Program-made: the position numbers and the translations under genes
In this document: positions 6,504 through 11,818 of the stretch, piece by piece
How positions within the stretch are numbered: position 1 is the stretch's first letter
Layout of the letters: every line of letters begins with the position of its first letter
Source of the DNA: 2-01-FULL-50-23 sp964509695
Lineage (GTDB): Bacteria > Patescibacteriota > Microgenomatia > UBA1400 > MFAQ01
Direction of reading: 5' to 3'
Assembly (NCBI GenBank): GCA_964509695.1
Contig: CAZDXN010000011.1
Coordinates: forward strand, 1-24,891
Length of the DNA stretch: 24,891 nucleotides
Notes under the pieces: model-generated
What the model was told of the DNA's origin: nothing
Seen by the model: only the letters and a program-made list of their open reading frames with translations
The model's database searches: none

Positions 6504-7197
6504 CGCCAAATTAACTAAGAAAGAAAATTTAGCCGGTAGCTATTGGCTGTTTTCTTTGGAATTTCAAAATCCTTATGATTTCTTGGCTGGCCAGTATGTC
6601 AGCATCAAGGTGGCGCCGGACGGGACCCGCCGGTCATATTCAATTGCCTCTCCCCCTGATGGGAAAACGATTGAGCTTTTGATAGATGTTTCTCCCGGAG
6701 GGATGGGTAGTAAGTATTTTCTTTCATTAAATGAAGGTGATGTGGTGGAGGCGTTGGGGCCGGTGGGAATATTCACTCTGGCTACAAAGAATCCGAAACC
6801 GAATAGAATGTTTATCGCCACCGGAAGTGGAATCGCCCCGTTTCGAGCCATGACATTTGATTCGCTGCGCAAGAAGACGGCTTTGGGGGAGGTGCGGTTG
6901 TTGTGGGGGATGAGACACGAAGAGGATCTTTTTTGGCAGGAGGAGTTTGCCCAATTGAATCGGGACTACGCCAATTTTTCGTATCAGATAGTATTGTCAA
7001 AGCCGACAGAAAATTGGCACGGAGAGAGTGGTCATGTGGAGGATTGTCTACGAAAAGGATTCATGGCTGAAGAAAGGGCTCTGGCAACTTGGGAATTTTT
7101 CCTTTGCGGGGGCCAAGAGATGATTATGGAGACGGGGGGGTATTTGGCGAGCCAAGGGGTGACAAAGGAGAATATTCATTTTGAGAAATTCTTCTAA
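6487..7197 (+). CDS. Ferredoxin-NAD(P)H reductase-type flavoprotein
   Basis: The 236-residue protein has the two-domain layout of the FNR family. The FAD-binding barrel carries R-R-S-Y-S-I-A-S (48-55), the R-x-Y-S/T motif; the nucleotide-binding domain begins with A-T-G-S-G-I-A-P-F-R (111-120) and ends with F-L-C-G-G-Q-E-M and a C-terminal aromatic F-F pair. It would move electrons between NAD(P)H and a small Fe-S or flavin carrier. No fused ferredoxin domain is present, but a ferredoxin gene follows 39 bases later, a likely partner. Its place after sufU suggests supply of electrons for Fe-S assembly or repair (inference). ATG 6487 overlaps sufU by 17 bases; TTG 6481 is an in-frame alternative. 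Confidence 0.85.
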   Translation: MPQILNAKLTKKENLAGSYWLFSLEFQNPYDFLAGQYVSIKVAPDGTRRSYSIASPPDGKTIELLIDVSPGGMGSKYFLSLNEGDVVEALGPVGIFTLATKNPKPNRMFIATGSGIAPFRAMTFDSLRKKTALGEVRLLWGMRHEEDLFWQEEFAQLNRDYANFSYQIVLSKPTENWHGESGHVEDCLRKGFMAEERALATWEFFLCGGQEMIMETGGYLASQGVTKENIHFEKFF

Positions 7198-7236
7198 GAA
7201 TTGGACTAATTGGGCCAATTCGGTTAGGATTTAAAG
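7198..7236 (+). promoter_or_regulatory. Promoter with palindromic AATTGG repeats upstream of the ferredoxin gene
   Basis: TAGGAT (7225-7230) ends 6 bases before ATG 7237. Just upstream, AATTGG (7208-7213) and CCAATT (7215-7220) form a perfect dyad around one G, and a further AATTGG lies at 7199-7204, giving also a 7-bp GAATTGG/CCAATTC dyad. The half-sites repeat every 9 bases. This could be an operator in the -35 region, or another short tandem repeat. Confidence 0.5.
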
Positions 7237-7506
7237 ATGGCGGATATTCAATATACGGTTGGGAGTGAGAAGAAACCAGTAAAAACAAAATACCAGGTAA
7301 GGGTTATCAATGATAAGTGCATTGGGGCGGCCAGTTGTGTGGCAGTCGCGGCAATGACCTTCCGGCTAAATGACGCTAACAAGGCGGATATTATCGATCA
7401 AGACGGGAATGTTGATACCGAGAAATTACTGGCAGCCCAGAGCTGTCCCACTTCGGCGATCGAAGTAATTGACGTTGAGACAGGAGAGAGGATTTGGCCA
7501 AAATAA
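7237..7506 (+). CDS. Small ferredoxin with three cluster cysteines
   Basis: The 89-residue protein matches the archaeal/thermophile mono-cluster ferredoxin type. C28 and C34 lie in C-I-G-A-A-S-C, and C70 in S-C-P-T-S-A-I. In four-ligand members the fourth residue of the first motif is Cys or Asp (as in Pyrococcus C-I-G-D); here it is A31. Three Cys ligands would suit a [3Fe-4S] cluster, as in P450-associated ferredoxins with C-x-G-A-G-x-C, or a [4Fe-4S] cluster with one open iron site. The likely role is electron transfer with the reductase encoded just upstream. A leaderless-type promoter supports ATG 7237. The strongly acidic composition is usual for ferredoxins. Confidence 0.85.
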   Translation: MADIQYTVGSEKKPVKTKYQVRVINDKCIGAASCVAVAAMTFRLNDANKADIIDQDGNVDTEKLLAAQSCPTSAIEVIDVETGERIWPK

Positions 7507-7507
7507 T

Positions 7508-8158
7508 ATGGAGAATTGGAGATCAATATTGTTGGTGTTTGGTGGGAGTGTTTTGTTGGTGGTTTTGATGGCGATTGGTTTGTCAAAAGTTTCCGGAGGC
7601 GGGGCGGGGACAATTAAGGTATCGGTTGAGGAACTGGTGAATGGGGCTAGATGGGTGGTGACCACGCCGACAGCTTTGCAGTCAGGCGGGCAGGCGAAGG
7701 TGACGGTAGTGGAGTTTTCGGATATTCAGTGCCCGGCGTGCAAGGCGACCGAGCCGATAGCGGTGGAACTTCGGAAAATGGCTGGAGTGAAGTTTGTCTA
7801 TCGCCACTTTCCCCTGATCACGGTCCACAAAAATGCCTGGAAAGGATCTCGGGCACTCGAAGCGGCGAGAATGCTCGATAAAGGTTGGGAGATGATGGGG
7901 GTGATGTTTGATAAACAAACTGAATGGTCTGATCTGGGGAGCCCCGAGGACACCTTCGCGGGATATGCGGTGAGTTTGGGACTAGATGAGAAAACTTTCA
8001 ATGATAAACAAAAGGGGGATGAAACTGACAAATTAGTGGGTGAAGATAGCAGTTTCGGGAACCGGCTTAAACTTTCGGGGACACCCACTTTCTTTGTGAA
8101 CGGGGAGCAGGTGGGTTCGGCTTATGTTCTGGATAAGGTCAAAAGTTTGTTGAAATAA
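7508..8158 (+). CDS. Membrane-anchored DsbA-like thiol-disulfide oxidoreductase
   Basis: Residues 7-26 form one N-terminal hydrophobic helix, so the 216-residue protein is probably anchored with its catalytic domain outside. The thioredoxin-fold active site is C75-P-A-C78 after V-V-E-F-S-D-I-Q, and the cis-proline region is G-T-P-T-F-F-V-N-G. This is the DsbA/BdbD-like (Thioredoxin_4) family, which introduces disulfides into exported proteins. ATG 7508 lies one base after the ferredoxin stop, giving the helix at the extreme N-terminus; an in-frame extension to 7469 would lie within the ferredoxin gene and is rejected. The linker before the domain (about residues 52-61) is encoded by a 31-bp element found also in the LDH gene. 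The ccdA-like gene follows directly. Confidence 0.88.
   Translation: MENWRSILLVFGGSVLLVVLMAIGLSKVSGGGAGTIKVSVEELVNGARWVVTTPTALQSGGQAKVTVVEFSDIQCPACKATEPIAVELRKMAGVKFVYRHFPLITVHKNAWKGSRALEAARMLDKGWEMMGVMFDKQTEWSDLGSPEDTFAGYAVSLGLDEKTFNDKQKGDETDKLVGEDSSFGNRLKLSGTPTFFVNGEQVGSAYVLDKVKSLLK
7661..7691. repeat. 31-bp dispersed element in the dsbA-like gene
   Basis: This 31-bp stretch is repeated with one mismatch at 19264-19294 inside the LDH gene, in the same reading frame (T-T-P-T-A-L/S-Q-S-G-G). A degenerate third copy, about 24 of 31 bases, is at 19841-19871. Its centre folds as an imperfect hairpin: GCCGACAGC, loop TTT, GCAGTCAGGC. Confidence 0.85.
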
Positions 8159-8159
8159 G

Positions 8160-8888
8160 ATGACCATAGGATTACCGGCTCTGACAACGGCGGCCTTGAT
8201 CAATGGAATTAACCCGTGTGGAATTGGAATGATGATCACCTTTTTGGGATATCTGCTGGTGTTTGGAACACCAGAGAACTCAAGAGCTCGAGGAATCAAG
8301 AACCTGCCTGCCGGCAGGCAGGACTCAAGAATTTTAACGGCGGGGGTGGTGTATATTGTGTCGGTTTTTGTGACTTATTTGTTCATTGGTTTAATTTTTT
8401 ATAGTTTGGCTTTTTATTTGCAGCGTCTCTGGTTAGCGGTGGTCTTTAAATATCTGATGGGAGGAGCCGTCCTCATCGCGGGCTTGATTCAGTTGAAGGA
8501 CGGAGTTTGGCCCGACTCCCCGATTCACCTGCGGATGCCAAACTTCGGAGGAAAAAAAATAAGCCAAATGATGGAAAAGATGAGTTTGCCAATGGCCGCC
8601 TTGGTGGGGATAGCGACGACGGCTTTCGCCACACCCTGTATGCTGCCGCTTTATGTGGGGACGGCGAGTTTGTTAGCCAATTCCGGCCTGCCAATAGGGG
8701 TGGTGCTAACTTATTTCCTGTATTACAACCTAGTTTTTATCTCGCCGCTGATTTTGATTCTCGTGGTGATGTACAAGGGGAAAGATGTTGTGGCTATGAA
8801 AGAGTTGGAACATAAATACGGGCGCTGGATGAGACTGCTGATGGGAATTTTGTTGGTAATAGTTGGCTATTTGATAATTTTCCGCTAA
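8160..8888 (+). CDS. CcdA/DsbD-type membrane thiol electron transporter
   Basis: The 242-residue protein has about six hydrophobic helices and the two cysteines of the CcdA/DsbD membrane domain: C20 in N-G-I-N-P-C-G (first helix) and C160 in F-A-T-P-C-M-L-P-L (fourth). They form a reducible pair that carries electrons from cytoplasmic thioredoxin to extracytoplasmic thiol proteins. Being one base after the dsbA-like gene, it probably serves that protein or a related reductive pathway. The first loop (residues about 38-57) is enlarged by a composite of 8-bp repeats and a 20-bp palindrome, encoding E-N-S-R-A-R-G-I-K-N-L-P-A-G-R-Q. The loop is hydrophilic and lies between helices, where an insertion is tolerable. 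Confidence 0.87.
   Translation: MTIGLPALTTAALINGINPCGIGMMITFLGYLLVFGTPENSRARGIKNLPAGRQDSRILTAGVVYIVSVFVTYLFIGLIFYSLAFYLQRLWLAVVFKYLMGGAVLIAGLIQLKDGVWPDSPIHLRMPNFGGKKISQMMEKMSLPMAALVGIATTAFATPCMLPLYVGTASLLANSGLPIGVVLTYFLYYNLVFISPLILILVVMYKGKDVVAMKELEHKYGRWMRLLMGILLVIVGYLIIFR
8275..8329. repeat. Composite repeat in the ccdA-like gene: 8-bp array interrupted by a 20-bp palindrome
   Basis: Units AGAACTCA (8275-8282), AGAGCTCG (8283-8290) and AGGAATCA (8291-8298) belong to the sufC/sufU repeat family. The next unit starts AGAA at 8299 and is split by the perfect palindrome CCTGCCTGCCGGCAGGCAGG (8303-8322), after which ACTCA-AGAAT resumes. This looks like insertion of the palindrome into an existing array. 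Confidence 0.82.
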
Positions 8889-8897
8889 CATAAGCAT
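8886..8897 (+). promoter_or_regulatory. -10 box of the 8898 gene
   Basis: TAACAT (8886-8891) overlaps the stop codon of the ccdA-like gene and ends 6 bases before ATG 8898, the standard spacing in this window. Confidence 0.45.
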
Positions 8898-9326
8898 ATG
8901 ACAGGTAAACCAATAGGAGAGCCAACTTCAGAATTAAGGAAAGTTGAGGATAAAATCAGGTTTCGATCGCTGCGCGAACTTCCAGGAGAGAAGATGTTGG
9001 CTGAAGGGATTACTCCGCCTGATTTTGTTCCTGATGCGACAATAACCAAGGGGGATTATCTATTGGTGATATATGATCCGGAGAAGCGGACCGCCTTGGC
9101 GTCATTGAAACTTGATTGGCTGAACGAACCCGATGCCCCGCTTGACATCTTAGAATTGACGAGAGATGTTGGGTCAAGAATTGACGAATCTAGATTGGGA
9201 TACAAAGTGGGAGACTACTATGTTGAGGAGGGGAAATTAAACGGTGTTGAGGTAAATGATGCTCATGACCTAGGGGTTGATTATAGTTCTGCCTATAAGG
9301 CAAGTCCTGATTTAGATATTGATTGA
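8898..9326 (+). CDS. Hypothetical acidic protein
   Basis: I do not recognise this 142-residue protein. It is acidic and lacks signal peptide, membrane helix and cysteines, so it is probably cytoplasmic. A compact block around residues 50-75 (D-Y-L-L-V-I-Y-D-P-E-K-R-T-A-L-A-S-L-K-L) reads as two beta strands joined by a turn; the C-terminus is rich in D, Y and G. The start is supported by a -10 box 6 bases upstream. It follows the ccdA-like gene by 9 bases and is followed by a palindromic repeat, so it probably forms its own transcription unit. Confidence 0.6.
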   Translation: MTGKPIGEPTSELRKVEDKIRFRSLRELPGEKMLAEGITPPDFVPDATITKGDYLLVIYDPEKRTALASLKLDWLNEPDAPLDILELTRDVGSRIDESRLGYKVGDYYVEEGKLNGVEVNDAHDLGVDYSSAYKASPDLDID

Positions 9327-9381
9327 CGGGGGGAGTAAAATCAAGGTATGGATGACGTTGACTGGCGTTAGTACCTCACCT

Positions 9382-9419
9382 CTCGCAGTAGCGAGTGTCC
9401 TCTCCTATTTTAGGAGAGG
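9382..9419. repeat. Double-hairpin intergenic repeat
   Basis: CTCGC (82-86) and GCGAG (91-95) form a small hairpin; CCTCTCCTA (9399-9407) and TAGGAGAGG (9411-9419) form a perfect 9-bp stem with loop TTT. G-rich sequence rather than a T-run follows, so it is not a standard intrinsic terminator. It resembles dispersed CCTCTCC/GGAGAGG palindromes of other bacteria. Confidence 0.65.
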
Positions 9420-9440
9420 GGAACGGGGAAAAGTTGTTGG

Positions 9441-9451
9441 AAGGAGGTGAT
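9441..9451 (+). promoter_or_regulatory. Perfect Shine-Dalgarno sequence
   Basis: AAGGAGGTGAT is fully complementary to the consensus 3' end of 16S rRNA and lies 5-9 bases before TTG 9457. It is the only strong Shine-Dalgarno sequence I find in the window and decides the TTG start of the following gene. Confidence 0.75.
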
Positions 9452-9456
9452 TAGGA

Positions 9457-9657
9457 TTGGATATTGCGGATAAAAACAAGCCGGCAGTAGCAAAGGTCTT
9501 TGTTTATTTGTCGGTGGTGTGTGCCATCTTGGCGATAATTGGGGCGACGGGGAACGATCTGTTTTTGGCGAGTACGCAGTGGCTTTTAGTTGGTATAATT
9601 CTCTCCATCTGGGGAGTCTACCTGTTAGTAGAAGCCTATTTGAGAACAAACCGCTGA
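9457..9657 (+). CDS. Small two-helix membrane protein coupled to sufT
   Basis: The 66-residue product has two hydrophobic segments, about residues 13-30 and 40-58, with a short loop (T-G-N-D-L-F-L) and basic C-terminus (R-T-N-R), a helical hairpin. I do not recognise a family. TTG 9457 is supported by an unusually strong Shine-Dalgarno sequence, and the stop overlaps the next start as TGATG, implying translational coupling to the SufT-like gene. This coupling argues that the frame is real. A membrane role near Fe-S maturation is possible but only inferred from position. Confidence 0.68.
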   Translation: MDIADKNKPAVAKVFVYLSVVCAILAIIGATGNDLFLASTQWLLVGIILSIWGVYLLVEAYLRTNR

Positions 9658-9959
9658 TGATAAATTTGGAACAGAAGATCAGAAACTCGTTAAAGAAAGT
9701 CCTCGACCCGGAACTACGGATAAATATTGTCGACCTTGGTCTCGTCTATGATGTCCGTGAAGAAAACGGCGAGGTCGAGGTGGAGATGACCCTGACCAGT
9801 CCGGGATGTCCGTTGGCGGGGGTGATTGACGCGAGAATCAAAGAAGTCGTGGGGAAGATCAAAGGGGTAAAAAATATAACCGTGGAGATTATCTGGGACC
9901 CGCCTTGGACGCAGGAGATGATGTCTGATGAGGCAAAAGCGGAACTAGGATTTGACTGA
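9657..9959 (+). CDS. sufT: SufT/MIP18 family Fe-S maturation protein
   Basis: This 100-residue protein is a stand-alone MIP18 (DUF59, PaaD/SufT-like) domain. Visible are the opening L-K-K-V-L-D-P-E-L-R-I-N-I-V-D-L-G-L-V-Y, and the central T-S-P-G-C-P-L-A-G with the conserved reactive Cys, then I-W-D-P-P-W-T. Such proteins help mature Fe-S enzymes in the cytoplasm. ATG 9657 overlaps the stop of the small membrane gene (TGATG); an upstream in-frame extension to 9519 runs through that gene in another frame and is rejected. It lies about 1 kb after the suf cluster, as a separate unit. No Shine-Dalgarno sequence precedes it, as expected for coupling. Confidence 0.88.
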   Translation: MINLEQKIRNSLKKVLDPELRINIVDLGLVYDVREENGEVEVEMTLTSPGCPLAGVIDARIKEVVGKIKGVKNITVEIIWDPPWTQEMMSDEAKAELGFD

Positions 9960-9961
9960 TG

Positions 9962-9970
9962 TGATATAGT
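9962..9970 (+). promoter_or_regulatory. Extended -10 promoter of the 9980 gene
   Basis: TGA-TATAGT is an extended -10 box identical to that of the LDH gene (18832-18840). It ends 9 bases before ATG 9980; no -35 box is seen at the proper distance. Confidence 0.55.
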
Positions 9971-9979
9971 TTGTTCACT

Positions 9980-10387
9980 ATGGCTGCACAAATTCGAAAA
10001 GAACTGGAGGTAGAGAGAAGATTTGCCATTTTTCATCAAAAAACAGAAGATGAGTTGGAGAAGGGAATTCTGATGGAGCTTAGCGATGCTTTTGATCGAG
10101 AGTTAGCGTTTGAGAGAAGAGTCACTGCACTGGAGACATATTTGGGAATCCAGTATTACTTACATCTGCAAAGATTAGGGAGGGCGACGGACCCTCAAGA
10201 AGAGAACAATGAGGCGGAGTTGGTGAACCGGTTTTCTGGTGTCTTTTCAGATAGTGAACATTTGTGGCAATATCTGTACCGATATTGCGGTAACAGCGCG
10301 GATGAATACTTTGATCGGGAACGGATCAAGGAATCGGAGAATTGGAGTAATCTCGCGGGTGAAATAAAAAGACAGCTATTAAGGTGA
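9980..10387 (+). CDS. Hypothetical helical protein
   Basis: I do not recognise this 135-residue protein. It is highly charged, predicted mostly helical (long runs of E, R, K, L, e.g. around residues 5-50), with two Tyr-rich patches, Q-Y-Y-L-H-L-Q and W-Q-Y-L-Y-R-Y. There is no membrane segment or signal peptide. ATG 9980 is preferred to the in-frame TTG 9971, which overlaps the expected transcription start after the TATAGT box. A 221-base gap full of palindromic repeats follows. Confidence 0.6.
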   Translation: MAAQIRKELEVERRFAIFHQKTEDELEKGILMELSDAFDRELAFERRVTALETYLGIQYYLHLQRLGRATDPQEENNEAELVNRFSGVFSDSEHLWQYLYRYCGNSADEYFDRERIKESENWSNLAGEIKRQLLR

Positions 10388-10454
10388 GAATAATTGTGGA
10401 AGCGAACTACGGAGGATTTGCTTTGGAGTAGAAACTGGGGTTTGACTGATTATC

Positions 10455-10575
10455 GTCATTCCCGCGTAAGCGGGAATCTATCCAAATAGATTCCGGGTCA
10501 AGCTCGCCTCGCTGCGAAGCGGGCCCGGAATGACACGTTCCCGACTGGATCGCCACGCGGATACGCTCGCGATGA
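10455..10575. repeat. Intergenic palindromic repeat (copy B, composite)
   Basis: ATTCCCGC (10458-10465) and GCGGGAAT (10470-10477) form a tight hairpin; outer GTCATTCC (10455-10462) pairs with GGAATGAC (10527-10534). A second part runs to CTCGCGATGAC (10565-10575), resembling the arms of copy A. The 19 bases CTATCCAAATAGATTCCGG recur exactly in copy C. Apart from this element the 10388-10608 gap holds only the rpiB promoter; I see no RNA gene. Confidence 0.8.
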
Positions 10576-10596
10576 CAATATAGGGAATGGGTACTG

Positions 10597-10602
10597 TAAA
10601 AT
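10597..10602 (+). promoter_or_regulatory. -10 box of the rpiB-like gene
   Basis: TAAAAT ends directly before ATG 10603 and 6 bases before ATG 10609. Since transcription should start about 6-7 bases after the box, the second ATG is the likely start of a leaderless message. Confidence 0.55.
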
Positions 10603-10608
10603 ATGGGT

Positions 10609-11130
10609 ATGAAAATAATATTGGGGGCGGATCATGGGGGGTTTAAGCTAAAAGAGGAAATAAAGGAGTGGTTGGTTTCCGAAACCGTGCCTGCCGGCAG
10701 GCAGGAATATGAAGTGGCCGATGTGGGGGCTACGGGGTTGGACCCTGAAGATGATTTTGTCGAGTACGCCGAAGCGGTAGCTGAGGCCGTAGCCGGGAAT
10801 GACGATACTCGGGGGATATTGTTTTGCCGGAATGGCTACGGGATGATGATCGCGGCGAATCGGTTTCAGGGAGTGCGTTGTGGAGAAGCGTTTGATGTGG
10901 CGGCGGTAAAAAAAGGCAGAACTGATGATGATATTAATTGCCTATCAGTGCCGTCCGACTACATCAAAGACGGCGAGGTCAAGAAAATGATTGAGGTGTT
11001 TTTGAAAACTGAATTTAGCGGCGAGGAAAGATACAAAAGACGTTTGTGGAAGCTGGAGATGTTGGGTGGCGGAGGTACCATGCCTGCCGGCAGGCAGGGT
11101 TGTTGTGGCGGTGGGTGTGGAAATAGTTGA
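10609..11130 (+). CDS. RpiB/LacAB family sugar-phosphate isomerase, atypical
   Basis: The fold is that of ribose-5-phosphate isomerase B: M-K-I-I-L-G-A-D-H-G-G-F at the start, V-E-Y-A-E-A-V-A-E-A-V in the middle, G-I-L-F-C-R-N-G-Y-G-M (catalytic-type C73), I-A-A-N, and F-L-x-T-E-F near residue 135. Canonical members have C-G-T-G-I-G-M; here Thr is Asn75. The family's C-H-D His appears replaced by Phe95, and the H-N-D-A-N block by D-D-D-I-N, so activity may be altered. Two copies of a palindrome add P-A-G-R-Q, at residues 28-32 and 159-163. The tail G-C-C-G-G-G-C-G-N-S is Cys-rich. Start ATG 10609 is chosen over ATG 10603 from promoter spacing and family alignment. Confidence 0.82.
   Translation: MKIILGADHGGFKLKEEIKEWLVSETVPAGRQEYEVADVGATGLDPEDDFVEYAEAVAEAVAGNDDTRGILFCRNGYGMMIAANRFQGVRCGEAFDVAAVKKGRTDDDINCLSVPSDYIKDGEVKKMIEVFLKTEFSGEERYKRRLWKLEMLGGGGTMPAGRQGCCGGGCGNS
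10688..10705. repeat. Palindromic element, copy 1 in the rpiB-like gene
   Basis: TGCCTGCCGGCAGGCA is a 16-bp perfect palindrome, followed by GG. It encodes P-A-G-R-Q between the first helix and second strand, where RpiB proteins normally have a short turn. Confidence 0.85.
11081..11098. repeat. Palindromic element, copy 2 in the rpiB-like gene
   Basis: The same 16-bp palindrome plus GG, also preceded by ACC. It encodes P-A-G-R-Q just before the Cys-rich C-terminal tail. Confidence 0.85.
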
Positions 11131-11134
11131 ATTG

Positions 11135-11143
11135 TGAGATAAT
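11135..11143 (+). promoter_or_regulatory. Extended -10 promoter of the 11150 gene
   Basis: TGA-GATAAT ends 6 bases before ATG 11150 and lies just past the rpiB-like stop codon. No -35 box is evident. Confidence 0.55.
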
Positions 11144-11149
11144 CCTGTT

Positions 11150-11662
11150 ATGTCAGAAAGATCAACCTTGTTAGATAGATTGAATCCAATTACAGCCGCG
11201 GAAAGAAGGGGAGAAGAGAGGGGTTCATTGGAGACGCGGAAAAAGATAATCGAGGGGCAATTACCTATAATTGTCAGCATCACAGATAGACTAGGGGAAC
11301 TTCAGCGGAATTTAGACGAAGGTCATCGTATTGGTTTTGGTTCGGGGGAAAGAGACAAAGTGGAAGCAGATGAAAAGTTTTTTAGCATAATGTTACGTAG
11401 ACTGGAACAATCCCTAAAGATCGATGTTGGTGATCATTTAAGCGGGCGATATCCTGGCGATAGATTTGAGTACACTATTAGTAGTCATTACTATAATCCA
11501 GATATAGAAGGCATAAGTTTAGGAGATTTGGTTGAGGTAGTAACGGTGAAAATTAGGGATAATGGTTTGTGGTCACAGGCGGCTGAAAGTGGGCGATTTG
11601 TCGTATACCAAAAAGGTGAGATTAAATTGGTAATGACTGGGAAGGAACTTAATAAGAGATAG
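11150..11662 (+). CDS. Hypothetical protein
   Basis: I do not recognise this 170-residue protein. The first half (about residues 15-90) is charged and helical, R/E/K-rich, possibly a coiled coil; the second half (about 100-160) alternates hydrophobic residues like a small beta domain (L-G-D-L-V-E-V-V-T-V-K-I-R, F-V-V-Y-Q-K-G-E-I-K-L-V). It has no cysteine, signal or membrane helix. The start is supported by an extended -10 box at standard spacing. The gene stands alone between the rpiB-like gene and palindromic repeat C. Confidence 0.6.
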   Translation: MSERSTLLDRLNPITAAERRGEERGSLETRKKIIEGQLPIIVSITDRLGELQRNLDEGHRIGFGSGERDKVEADEKFFSIMLRRLEQSLKIDVGDHLSGRYPGDRFEYTISSHYYNPDIEGISLGDLVEVVTVKIRDNGLWSQAAESGRFVVYQKGEIKLVMTGKELNKR

Positions 11663-11693
11663 GGCGGTGGGTAAGAGTAGGTTGATCTAGGAT

Positions 11694-11770
11694 CTCTATC
11701 CAAATAGATTCCGGCTCGGATGCCGGAATGACAAAATAGATTGTCACATCGCATTCGCTCCTCGCAATGA
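11694..11770. repeat. Intergenic palindromic repeat (copy C)
   Basis: ATTCCGGC (11708-11715) and GCCGGAAT (11722-11729) form an 8-bp hairpin. CTATCCAAATAGATTCCGG (11696-11714) is shared exactly with copy B, and CTCGCAATGAC (11760-11770) matches the right arm of copy A. It looks like a chimera of the two element types. Confidence 0.78.
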
Positions 11771-11803
11771 CAAGTCCTTGTTCTGGCGACGAGGTATGGA
11801 TGC

Positions 11804-11812
11804 TGATAGAAT
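11804..11812 (+). promoter_or_regulatory. Extended -10 promoter of the rpe-LOG unit
   Basis: TGA-TAGAAT ends 6 bases before ATG 11819. No Shine-Dalgarno sequence and no -35 box are seen. Confidence 0.6.
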
Positions 11813-11818
11813 GATTTC

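Noticed and set aside
9399..9419. Intrinsic terminator after the 8898 gene
   Set aside because: The stem is perfect, but G-rich sequence follows instead of a T-run, and the structure matches a dispersed repeat.
9519..9656. N-terminal extension of the SufT-like protein
   Set aside because: It overlaps the small membrane gene in another frame and has no MIP18 similarity; TGATG coupling supports ATG 9657.
10388..10608. tRNA or other structured RNA in the longest gap
   Set aside because: No cloverleaf, T-loop motif or CCA end is seen; the hairpins belong to repeat copy B.
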